Below the pieces are notes generated by a model, which was not told the DNA's origin, did no database searches, and worked only from the letters and a program-made list of their open reading frames with translations. The translations under genes were made by a program, and so were the position numbers. From Lancefieldella sp. Marseille-Q7238 (GTDB lineage: Bacteria; Actinomycetota; Coriobacteriia; Coriobacteriales; Atopobiaceae): a stretch of 64,000 bases of DNA. How positions within the stretch are numbered: the stretch's first letter is position 1; every line of letters begins with the position of its first letter. Positions 16,418 to 24,560 of the stretch are shown here, piece after piece. The stretch covers positions 1,244,530-1,308,529 of the forward strand of contig NZ_OX424407.1 of NCBI RefSeq assembly GCF_949152215.1, read 5' to 3'.

Positions 16418-19400
16418 ATGAGAGATGACCATAGGACATCGCGTCTTGTTCTCTCGGGTCTGCTTTCGCTTTCACTCGCTACCGCATCCTTTCCGGCAGT
16501 AGCGTTTGGCGAGCAGACCGGCGCAGCAGAAACGCCTGCTGCGGCAGCAAGCACTGAAAGTTCGACAACAGAGGACACACCTGCGCCTTCCACGCCGTCA
16601 GCTGCGGGGACTGCCGCGCCTACGGCAACCACAACAGAGACCACAACAGAGACCACAACGGAAACCTCTCCGATTGCGGGTGCAGAATCGACAGATACCC
16701 AGGGAGTTTCCGCGGTTTCAGCTGCTCCGACAGCGCTTCTCGCCCGCGCTCCGCTTGCCGTCACCGAGCTCTATGTGAACTCCGCAACCGGTGCGGATAC
16801 CAATGACGGCTCTTCTGACGCTCAGGCGTTCAAGACCATTGAGAAGGCCGTTGCCGCAGCAGCAGCCAATTCTGCGGTAACCACGATTCACGTTCAGGGC
16901 GACTTTACTCTGTCATCTCGTCAGACGCTTACCAATGTCACGCTGAACTTCTCGGGTGATACGACCGTCAAGCTCAAAAACGGCGCGGGGTTTGATCTTA
17001 AGGGTACGTCGAAGGTCAATGCGGCCGGCGCAACCGTTACCCTTGACGCTCCCAATGACGGCTATACCTTCCGTCTTTATGACTCCGCTGAAATCAATGA
17101 CGGCCACTTTGTCTTTAAGTATGGCAACAACGGCTTCGCCTTCCACATGCCCGCTGGCAGCAACGGAGCTCTCAAAGGCTCTTCTCGCGACGCTCTTTCC
17201 ATGGACATTACCAACGGTATGTTCATGAACAACTCGCAGGCCAACCTGATTGAGAACGCCAAGATTGACCAGCGCTATACCGGCGACAAGTGGCAGCTCT
17301 ACGAATGGAACGGCTTCAAGTTTGTGAACTCCGATCTCAGCGCAACTCGCCTTCCGTTCTACTTTAAGTCGCCGTTCTCTATGGATAACTCCACGTTTAC
17401 CATTGACGCGGGCGGCTTGAGATGGCAGACCGGCCTGGCTATTCCGGAGGACAGTGCTCCCGGAGAGACGCTCATTACCAACAACTCCAAGCTTACAGTC
17501 AAGAACTTCAATGTGCACTGGCGCGCAAAGGGCATTACGATTGGCAATGCAGGCGTAACGTTCCGCGTTAACAATGGTTCTGTCGTTGACGCTTCTTCCG
17601 ACAGAAACGGCGGTTTGAACGTCAATAGCGGAACCGCCATCTTTGAGGACGGTGGCACATTCCACGGCCAGGACAACTCCGGCGCGCAGGCTGGCGCGCA
17701 GGCTGGCGCGCAGCTCATTTTCAAGGGCGACTCACTCTTTGATACGCTTGCCGGAGAAGAGCAGGACAACGGTCTTGCCGATTCTACCGGCGGTTATGTG
17801 GTCATGGGTGGCACACATCGCGTGAAGTATGACGACGCCTACCAAAGTGGTAAGGCTATTCCTACCACTGACGCTGCTCACGGCAACGAGAAACTCATGC
17901 TCTTCACCCTCGCCGATGCGTCAAAGACTGAACTGACCGCAAAGCCAAAGACGGGCGGCGATTACACCTACAAGGTGAAGTACGCTTCCGCGGACGGCAA
18001 GAAGCACGTTTGGATGCCTTTTGCCAAGGTTACCGTGACGCTCAATAACGATAACGCTACCTTTGCCGATGGTTCGCATGCCGATAAGAACAGCGTTGCC
18101 ATGCGCGGCAACAAGATTGGTGATGCGACGCCTGAGAAGTCCGGCTATGACACCATTACTTCAGATACCTTCGCCAGCCCGACCGACCCCAACGGCATAT
18201 CGTTCCTCGGCTGGTTCTACAAGGATTCAAACGGCGTAGAGAAGCCCTTCTCGGCTGACGCATCTATTGATGAGGACACGGCGGTTTATGCCAAATGGGA
18301 CGCCCACACCATCGTCTACGATAACGGCAACGGCGTAACCTACACTCAGAACATCAAGGCCACCGAGGCAAACGGATCGCTCCAGAGCTACGACGACGTG
18401 GTGACCAACAAGCCCGATTTCAAAATCCCCGGCAAGACCTTTACCGGCTGGACTGTGACGCATGAAGACGGCTCTGTCTACGACGTTGCCGGCAAGCTTT
18501 TCCAGGCAAACGATTCCGTAACCTTTGGCAGCCAGGAGAAGGTCCTTTATGCCAAGGCCAACTACACGCAGGACGAGTACACGGTGCGTTTCTCGGCAAA
18601 CGGCGGTACGTTTGCGGATGCAAGCGTCTTTAAGCAGCATCCCGAGCTCTTTGATATCTCCACCGATGAGCTGGGCGGCGAAGTTGCCACCGTCAAGCAG
18701 AAGGCTCTGTACGACCAGAAGCTTTCTGCGCTTCTCGACAAGACCATCCGCGAGCAGCTTTCTCCCGATGGCATCGCAACGCGTATGGGCTTTATCCCCG
18801 GCGATCGTCTGATGTGGTATGACACGCCGCTCTTCAACACCGGCGGATACAACTTCAAGGATCATACGAGCTGGTTCTGGACTACGCCTGGTGCCGATCC
18901 GGCAATCCAGAAAGACATGACGTTCTACCTCAAGTGGACTGAGGACCCAACGGTTCAGAAGGTTGAAGCAACACTTGATCTTCCTTCCGATCTCTACGGT
19001 CCAAGCCAGGCGGATTCGCCCAATCCCTTTATGATGGACGCCGATGGCTACAAGACCTTCTCGCTGACCGGCCTTATCAATATGAAGTCCGTCCAGGAGA
19101 AGATGCAGGAGATTGAGAACCTGTATCCAAACGATGCGGCACACCCTGAGAACATCAAGCTTTCCGGTACACAGTGCACCTTCAAGGCGGAGCTGACGCT
19201 TCCTGACGGCGTGACGGTTCCCGAGAATGCGGCTGCAAGCGTTCAAGGCCTTGGCGACAAGTTCGAGGTCAAGGAGACCAAGGTCGAGGGACAGAAAGTA
19301 ACCGTGACCTTTGCGCTCAAGGGTGGCGACATTCACAACTACGCCGAGCTCAAGGCAGCCGTTGACTCTATGGGCGATGCCAATGGCGACGTCAAGGCAA

Positions 19401-20476
19401 CTGTTGACGGATTCAAGCTTGATCCCGATAAGGTTTCTAACGGCGATGAGCTCACGGCAGTAGGCAAGGTATCGGGCACCTTTACGTCCTTTGCTCAGAA
19501 TCCTGCCGGCACCACGAAGTTCTTTAACTTTACGTGGAACGGCAAGCAGCGCGATGAGGGTCGCAGCATTCTCTCTACCGACCAGGCCGCCATTGAGCAG
19601 ACCATTGTTGCCAGAAAGGCCGAGCATAAGGACGTTAAGACCGATATGCTTATCAACGGCGACACCACCTCTGATCATGTGTATGAGGCCAAGAAGGGCG
19701 ATACGCTGAAGTTTACCGCCCAACTTGATGCAACGCCGATTCAGGATCAGATGAAGGCCATTGAGCAGAAGTACAACATTGATCCAAGTCGCTACGACCA
19801 GATCAGCATTCATGATCTTGGACCTCAGTGCACCTTCACCACAACGTTTACCGTTCCCGATGCGATGGCCGGCTACCTAACCGACAACGTTGCCGATTAC
19901 AAGCTTACGGGCACGAACGCCTTTGATGTCACAAGTGCAGTGCTTTCCAACGGCGGCAAGACGGTGACGCTGACCATGACGCTTAAGAGCGGGTACACCA
20001 ACTATGCTGAGCTCCGCAAGGCAATCATCGATGAGACGCAGCCCAAGCTTGAGCTTGAACTTCCTGCGTATAAGGTTCCCGAGACTGCCGCAACCGACAC
20101 TAACTACTCGGTTTCCGGTACGGTTTCAGGTACGTTCCTGGCTCACGTGAACCTTGGTAACCACCAGAAGGACTTTGCCTTCACGTGGTCGGGTGTTCAG
20201 GATCCTGCCGGTAAGGACTCCATCCTTGCAGATGGCGACGAGACCATCCAGACAACCTATAAGGTAGCTGCGGATCCAACGACGCCTGAAAATCCGACCA
20301 ACCCCGATCAGCCCAAGCCCAACAAGCCCGGAAAGAAGCCTTCCAAGGGCAAGAAGTCCGCGGTTCCGTACATGGGTGACGCGGCTTCGATGGGCGCTAT
20401 CGCAGCGCTTGCAGCGAGCGGCCTTGCAGCTCTTTCGGCGGCATTTACATCCAAGCGTCGTCGTCATAACGATTAA
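16418..20476 (+). CDS. Large secreted, cell-wall-linked surface protein with InlB-type repeats
   Basis: This 1352-residue protein starts at ATG 16418 (AAAGGAG 7 nt upstream). A signal peptide (to about residue 32) is followed by a Thr/Ala/Pro-rich stalk and a likely parallel beta-helix region (about 115-420). InlB/Listeria-Bacteroides-type repeats follow (about 530-850, with GWFYK, VYAKWD and LKWT motifs). Two homologous domains of about 165 residues then each contain [IV]Q[DE][QK]M[KQ][AE]IE and a QCTF core. The C-terminus has VPYMGD, a hydrophobic helix and KRRRH, a variant sortase-type anchor. A short GAQAGAQAGAQ run comes from a perfect 12-bp DNA repeat. It is probably an adhesin; the binding partner is unknown. 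Confidence 0.85.
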   Translation: MRDDHRTSRLVLSGLLSLSLATASFPAVAFGEQTGAAETPAAAASTESSTTEDTPAPSTPSAAGTAAPTATTTETTTETTTETSPIAGAESTDTQGVSAVSAAPTALLARAPLAVTELYVNSATGADTNDGSSDAQAFKTIEKAVAAAAANSAVTTIHVQGDFTLSSRQTLTNVTLNFSGDTTVKLKNGAGFDLKGTSKVNAAGATVTLDAPNDGYTFRLYDSAEINDGHFVFKYGNNGFAFHMPAGSNGALKGSSRDALSMDITNGMFMNNSQANLIENAKIDQRYTGDKWQLYEWNGFKFVNSDLSATRLPFYFKSPFSMDNSTFTIDAGGLRWQTGLAIPEDSAPGETLITNNSKLTVKNFNVHWRAKGITIGNAGVTFRVNNGSVVDASSDRNGGLNVNSGTAIFEDGGTFHGQDNSGAQAGAQAGAQLIFKGDSLFDTLAGEEQDNGLADSTGGYVVMGGTHRVKYDDAYQSGKAIPTTDAAHGNEKLMLFTLADASKTELTAKPKTGGDYTYKVKYASADGKKHVWMPFAKVTVTLNNDNATFADGSHADKNSVAMRGNKIGDATPEKSGYDTITSDTFASPTDPNGISFLGWFYKDSNGVEKPFSADASIDEDTAVYAKWDAHTIVYDNGNGVTYTQNIKATEANGSLQSYDDVVTNKPDFKIPGKTFTGWTVTHEDGSVYDVAGKLFQANDSVTFGSQEKVLYAKANYTQDEYTVRFSANGGTFADASVFKQHPELFDISTDELGGEVATVKQKALYDQKLSALLDKTIREQLSPDGIATRMGFIPGDRLMWYDTPLFNTGGYNFKDHTSWFWTTPGADPAIQKDMTFYLKWTEDPTVQKVEATLDLPSDLYGPSQADSPNPFMMDADGYKTFSLTGLINMKSVQEKMQEIENLYPNDAAHPENIKLSGTQCTFKAELTLPDGVTVPENAAASVQGLGDKFEVKETKVEGQKVTVTFALKGGDIHNYAELKAAVDSMGDANGDVKATVDGFKLDPDKVSNGDELTAVGKVSGTFTSFAQNPAGTTKFFNFTWNGKQRDEGRSILSTDQAAIEQTIVARKAEHKDVKTDMLINGDTTSDHVYEAKKGDTLKFTAQLDATPIQDQMKAIEQKYNIDPSRYDQISIHDLGPQCTFTTTFTVPDAMAGYLTDNVADYKLTGTNAFDVTSAVLSNGGKTVTLTMTLKSGYTNYAELRKAIIDETQPKLELELPAYKVPETAATDTNYSVSGTVSGTFLAHVNLGNHQKDFAFTWSGVQDPAGKDSILADGDETIQTTYKVAADPTTPENPTNPDQPKPNKPGKKPSKGKKSAVPYMGDAASMGAIAALAASGLAALSAAFTSKRRRHND

Positions 20477-20556
20477 GCGAGAAGTTCTTCTCGTTGTGGT
20501 TGACTTTGTGCGTGTTGCGCGGTATAGTTCTTTCTCGCGCAACACGCGCTTCATAG

Positions 20557-20633
<77 letters not shown>

Positions 20634-20641
20634 AAATTTCA

Positions 20642-20673
20642 TCCCCTGCCCGCGAAAGCGGGTGGGGGATTTT
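20642..20673 (+). terminator. Intrinsic terminator of the tRNA gene
   Basis: TCCCCTGCCCGC and GCGGGTGGGGGA form a 12-bp stem with a GAAA tetraloop, followed by TTTT. It lies nine bases after the tRNA CCA end and is the strongest intrinsic terminator in this part of the window. Confidence 0.9.
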
Positions 20674-20801
20674 GCTAAAGAGCAGCATCCATTGCTGGCG
20701 CTTGCACAGATTTCGAGTTCACTTGACTTTCAAGTGGAGTCTACCAATGCAAAAGGCTTCCTGCTAGCTTCTGCGTGAAGCCGAAGAACAGAGAGAAACC
20801 C

Positions 20802-21113
20802 ATGAAGAACGTGAGCTTAAGGGACGGCGAGGAAGAGGGCCGCGCTATCACGCTGTCAGAGACAGGAAAGATCCTTCACGTCTTGTGCGCCATGGTGCTA
20901 AGGCTCGTCACGAACGGCGAGCTCAAGGTATTTCGCATCAGGAACTCATGGAGGGCGAGCACTACGGCTTGCGAACGGTTTATCGATGAGCAGTTCAAAA
21001 GGCAGGTCGTCATATGTTGCTCCACGGAAACAAGGTGGCTAATCCGGGCGATCCCTTCGCGAGGTCCAATCCCGGACGCTACACGACGCTTGCCCAAGAG
21101 GCTGCGCGCGTGA
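20802..21113 (+). CDS. Excisionase-like HTH protein, possibly degraded
   Basis: Residues 14-65 (LSETGKILHV...NGELKVFRIRNSWRASTTACERFI) follow the MerR-like helix-turn-helix pattern of excisionases and HTH_17 proteins, where GELKAFRIGRSWRIS is typical. The first helix is poorly conserved. The last 40 residues run on into the next gene's frame without homology, so the original stop may have been lost. It is the first gene after the tRNA, as expected for a mobile element. Confidence 0.55.
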   Translation: MKNVSLRDGEEEGRAITLSETGKILHVLCAMVLRLVTNGELKVFRIRNSWRASTTACERFIDEQFKRQVVICCSTETRWLIRAIPSRGPIPDATRRLPKRLRA

Positions 21114-21526
21114 TGGCGCGCCGGCGTATGGGCGCCGACGGCTGGCCCGTGATGCTCGCACTCTGCAACCGCATCTACGCCGATGGAGAGCTCGGCACCT
21201 ACGGGCGCGAGGAAATCAGTACGTTCACCGGCCTCACCTACCGCCAGATTGTGCGTGGCATGAGCGAGCTGAGGGAAAAGGACATCATCGCGCCGGTCAT
21301 CCGCAAGGTGGACGGCTACTGCAGGCTTGACCACTCCATACACGGACATGTCGCGCGCTACTACATCTGCCGCGACATTTTTTGGGCGCTCGTCGAACTC
21401 AAGGAAACGGGAGATCCGCCCTCGGATAGAATTTTCGCGAGCTCCCTCGCGCGGAATGACTGCGTTTCGACAAGTGCTGCAGGGGTCTTGGCATATTGGC
21501 CAGGAGGTCAAAGAACGCATCCGTAA
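21014..21526 (+). CDS. Winged-helix-like accessory-element protein
   Basis: The protein has 170 residues. The central part (WPVMLALCNRIYADGELGTYGREEISTFTGLTYRQIVRGMSEL...) looks like a winged-helix DNA-binding fold, and its second half is repeated in a damaged copy at 22916-23120. The two regions share stretches such as ALVELKETGDPP-DRIFAS and long identical DNA words. I do not recognise a named family. Related genes in mobilizable elements may control replication or transfer. It overlaps the preceding HTH gene by 100 nt in another frame, and the last 30 residues may be junction sequence. Confidence 0.5.
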   Translation: MLLHGNKVANPGDPFARSNPGRYTTLAQEAARVMARRRMGADGWPVMLALCNRIYADGELGTYGREEISTFTGLTYRQIVRGMSELREKDIIAPVIRKVDGYCRLDHSIHGHVARYYICRDIFWALVELKETGDPPSDRIFASSLARNDCVSTSAAGVLAYWPGGQRTHP

Positions 21527-21603
21527 TTCCCACTCTTTGTATGTGTCCAAATTTATAAAATTAGTTTCTGTGTATATAAAAACCGTGAACCTGGGGAGCG
21601 ACT

Positions 21604-22884
21604 GTGGATTCCATCACATCTGAACTCGCGAGCTATCTTTTTGAGGCAGTGTACGAAGATGATCACAAGCGGGTTTTTGATATTTGTACCAACGAAAATT
21701 TTTTAAAAACTGATTATTGTCTTTTACTTTTTTCCGCAAATAACGATGAAAGCTATACGCAGTTTCCAGGCGTGTTTAATGCGCATGAGGGGAATATTCG
21801 AGTAGTAAATATATTTAAGGGAGATAGATTCAAGATCTTGTCTCCTAAAGTCCTAGATGACGTGATAAACAATCCTGCCGGCGAATCTGAAGTTGGCTTA
21901 TGCCTCGATTTTGATGATCAGATTGTGCGAAAAATCACGTCTGCCTACATGACTGGCAAGCACCTAAACGGATTCGAAGAAATCAGAAAGTTTATTTCAA
22001 AGTATGGCTATTGCGGCGAAACATGGCTGCCGCGTCCCTATATGCAAGAGGAATTTTCAAAGGAATGGGTTAAAGAAGAGGTAAAGGAGCAGATTAAGAA
22101 AATATGGTCAGCATGGGGCAGACTCAAAGATCTCAATAAAGCAGAATTCGATTCGCTACATTTTGATGGTTCCGACTGCTTGGATACATTTGGTAGTGCA
22201 GGGGTAGATTTCGTCAAGCCACGTGAAGTATCTATAGCAGCACCAATACAAAACCATTTCGATATAGCTTTTCTGCTTATATTAAGAACAATCAATCTGC
22301 TCATTAATCGCTGCAAGTCCGAAAAAGAAGCTTTAGAAAAGTTGTACAGCTACAGCAGGACAAAGATAAACGTATTGGCAGAGTTAGAAATTCTTGCCTG
22401 TTTTGCAATAATTCGCAACAACCTTAGCAATAAAAAGAAGAAGGGCTTTTTTGGGAAAATTGAAAAAGTTGTTAGCGGAGCAAAGCAAGTATCTCTAGAT
22501 AAAAAGCAATCCTGCCTGGACAATATCGTCCACGAAGCGCGTAATTTGGCATATGACATAACACACTTCAGAATGTGCTTTCTTGAGACAGCGTACGAGT
22601 CTACCCCTGGTGGCAAGGATAAAAAGCCGAGAGCGCTATTCCATTCTCTATTGACCGAGGATCAAGGATTGGCAGATTTAGCGGAATCGCTTCAAGTAAA
22701 AGCTTTCTTATTCTTTCCAGAGTATGAATATTATCCGCTGTTCCAAACTCCACTTGGATTTATGTTGAGAGGATTTGGAATCCAATTGCAAGAGAAAACC
22801 AGTGATCGCATCCCTGATTTTCACGTCTTGGCTGAGTCGGCGATACGAGAAATTTCGGAATCTCTTGATAGTATTGCAGGCTAG
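21604..22884 (+). CDS. Unrecognised 426-residue cargo protein
   Basis: GTG at 21604 with GGGAG five bases upstream. The base composition is clearly more AT-rich than the flanking mobile-element genes, so it has a different origin. No signal peptide is visible. A helical middle section (about 225-300) includes a Lys-rich stretch, NNLSNKKKKGFFGKIEKV. No catalytic motif stands out. It lies alone between two related copies of a mobile-element gene, the position of a swapped-in cargo gene, and this island is rich in defence genes. A defence or stress role is only a guess. Confidence 0.6.
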   Translation: MDSITSELASYLFEAVYEDDHKRVFDICTNENFLKTDYCLLLFSANNDESYTQFPGVFNAHEGNIRVVNIFKGDRFKILSPKVLDDVINNPAGESEVGLCLDFDDQIVRKITSAYMTGKHLNGFEEIRKFISKYGYCGETWLPRPYMQEEFSKEWVKEEVKEQIKKIWSAWGRLKDLNKAEFDSLHFDGSDCLDTFGSAGVDFVKPREVSIAAPIQNHFDIAFLLILRTINLLINRCKSEKEALEKLYSYSRTKINVLAELEILACFAIIRNNLSNKKKKGFFGKIEKVVSGAKQVSLDKKQSCLDNIVHEARNLAYDITHFRMCFLETAYESTPGGKDKKPRALFHSLLTEDQGLADLAESLQVKAFLFFPEYEYYPLFQTPLGFMLRGFGIQLQEKTSDRIPDFHVLAESAIREISESLDSIAG

Positions 22885-22915
22885 ATTCCAGATATATCTA
22901 GTACGCCCATACAGC

Positions 22916-23120
22916 TAGGTGGCGCGGGGTATGAGGGAGCTGCGCGACAAGGGAATCATCATCCCCGTGATCAGGACCAACGCCGAGGGCTACCGCCATC
23001 CAGATCTCTCGAACTATGGGCATGTCGTGCGCTACTGCATCTGCCGTGACATTTGGGCGCTTGTGGAGCTCAAGGAAACGGGAGATCCGCCCCTCGATAG
23101 AATTTTCGCGAGCATCCTCG
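22916..23120 (+). pseudogene. Partial copy of the winged-helix-like element gene
   Basis: The frame RGMRELRDKGIIIPVIR...HVVRYCICRDIWALVELKETGDPPLDRIFAS matches the second half of the gene at 21014. No start with a ribosome site is present, and the frame runs into unrelated sequence after about 23120. The DNA from about 23065 to 23115 is nearly identical to 21401-21450. It is the right-hand half of a duplication flanking the cargo gene. Confidence 0.6.
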
Positions 23121-23334
23121 CGTGGGGGTTCTCAGATGTACGTCGAACCACCGAGAAACGATGTCCAAGGCGTGCGTCAGGGCTTCGGCGGAGCATAACG
23201 AAAAGCCCGTGGCCAAGCGAGGCCACTCTAACTCCGAGCGGGACCCCCCGAATCGAAGGTGGAATCCGCACGAGACCCCTGCAAGCCGCTACCTTCCTGC
23301 CATCCGACCGGGAGGCTGCGGCGACATAGACGTC

Positions 23335-23759
23335 CCAAGCCGCGCTCGGCGTGCACACCGAGGCGACCGATGCGGACGACGGCGATCACGAGGCCGTGGC
23401 CGACGGCTCGGCGACCATCGTGGACACCGTCTCCTACACGGGGCTCACGCCCGGCAAGGAGTACACGCTCACGGGCACGCTCGTGGACAAGGAGACCGGC
23501 AAGCCCGTCCGCTCGGACGGCAAGGTGGTCACCTCCACCGTGGCCTTCGTGACCGATACGGCGAACGGCACACAGGAGGTCACCTTTACCTTTGGCGGCA
23601 TGGAACTCGCAGGGAATGCGCTCGTGACCTTCGAGTCGCTCGCCCTGGAGGGGCAGGAGGTTGCGGCTCCTGGCAGCGGCGGGCTGCGCCGCCACCGTCA
23701 TCGGCCTCGCGCGCAGCATCGGCTCGCGCCGCGAGGAGGACGAGGGAGGGGAGGACTAG
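23335..23759 (+). pseudogene. VaFE-repeat surface protein, C-terminal remnant with frameshift
   Basis: The frame HTEATDADDGDHEAVADGSATIVDTVSYTGLTPGKEY...LVDKETGKPV is a VaFE repeat (isopeptide-type adhesin domain). It is intact to about residue FESLALEGQEV. The matching C-terminal anchor (GCAATVIGLARSIGSRREEDE) then continues in another frame to TAG 23757-23759. The long N-terminal part of the adhesin is missing. It is a leftover of a large surface-anchored protein, deleted down to its last repeat and tail. Confidence 0.65.
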
Positions 23760-23760
23760 C

Positions 23761-23883
23761 ATCGTCGCCTACATAATTGGCTTCCTCTCCGGCTTCGTGA
23801 CGCTCGCCGCCTACGCCTGCTGCAGGGCGTCCGGCGCAGCGTCACGGGCTGAGGAGAGAGCGATAAGCAAGGGTCTTCCTTAG
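23761..23883 (+). CDS. Tiny single-helix membrane protein
   Basis: This frame of about 40 codons encodes IVAYIIGFLSGFVTLAAYACC followed by a charged tail. It resembles the short one-helix proteins often seen in conjugative elements. GGAGGGGAGGA lies just upstream, but no ATG, GTG or TTG begins the frame; the first codon available is ATC. Either an unusual start is used or the start codon was lost. Confidence 0.35.
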   Translation: MVAYIIGFLSGFVTLAAYACCRASGAASRAEERAISKGLP

Positions 23884-23950
23884 TAGGAGGGCCCTTATGT
23901 TCCATATTGTGATATTAGATGCTATTTAGTAGCCGTATAGAAAATCTTCG

Positions 23951-24553
23951 CTACCGTATCCGCTGAAAGTTTACTTTTGCCCAAGTGTCCTTCAACGGTA
24001 TCGAGCGTTCTTTCCAGTTGCCGTCAAATTCCATTAGTTGTGAACGATATAGGCAATCGCGCTCGTCGTAGCAGGATATTCGAATCTCATCGAAGGCAAT
24101 ATCTTGAATGTTCTGTTCCTGTCCGCATGTGAAAAAACAGTTCATCTTCTTTATGGACCTGGGTGGCACTACTAGAGAATAAGACCCGTTCACATCGCCT
24201 AGGGCAAAACTGTCTCTGGATTCAATCTTTCCATTATGCTTGTGCTCGTTATAGATGCCTTGCGTCTGCCGCATGCGTTTTACTTCGATTCCGTCTCGCC
24301 ACAGAGAAAGAGAGACGTCTCGAACGACACGGGTGACATTGCTAGTGTTTTGGCATTCAAGCTCCAGCGGGACAACGAACGTTATCTTTCCGTCTGCTGA
24401 GAAGAATCCCCAGCCTTGCAAGAATGATGAGTTTATACGGCTATAGAAGCTCAGTTTCCCTTTGCGGTCGAGCTCTCTCATTGCAATTTGAACGCCCAGG
24501 CTGGATAGAAAGCCGATTAACCCGCCGATTAAAGTTCCGATATACGTATCCAT
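23951..24553 (-). CDS. Unrecognised membrane-anchored protein, second gene of a pair
   Basis: A 200-residue protein with an N-terminal membrane helix (YIGTLIGGLIGFLSSLGVQI) and a beta-rich remainder. It has paired Cys residues (CFFTCGQEQ, CYDERDC) but no recognised family. It starts 8 bp after the stop codon of the 752-residue gene upstream, so the two form one transcript, although its ribosome site is weak (TCTGGAGC, 11 nt away). It is probably an accessory or immunity partner of that protein; this is inference from gene order alone. Confidence 0.65.
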   Translation of the reverse strand: MDTYIGTLIGGLIGFLSSLGVQIAMRELDRKGKLSFYSRINSSFLQGWGFFSADGKITFVVPLELECQNTSNVTRVVRDVSLSLWRDGIEVKRMRQTQGIYNEHKHNGKIESRDSFALGDVNGSYSLVVPPRSIKKMNCFFTCGQEQNIQDIAFDEIRISCYDERDCLYRSQLMEFDGNWKERSIPLKDTWAKVNFQRIR

Positions 24554-24560
24554 AGCTGTT

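Noticed and set aside
18227-19813. 528-codon minus-strand frame within the surface protein gene
   Set aside because: It is antisense to repetitive adhesin domains with no start signal or recognisable fold.
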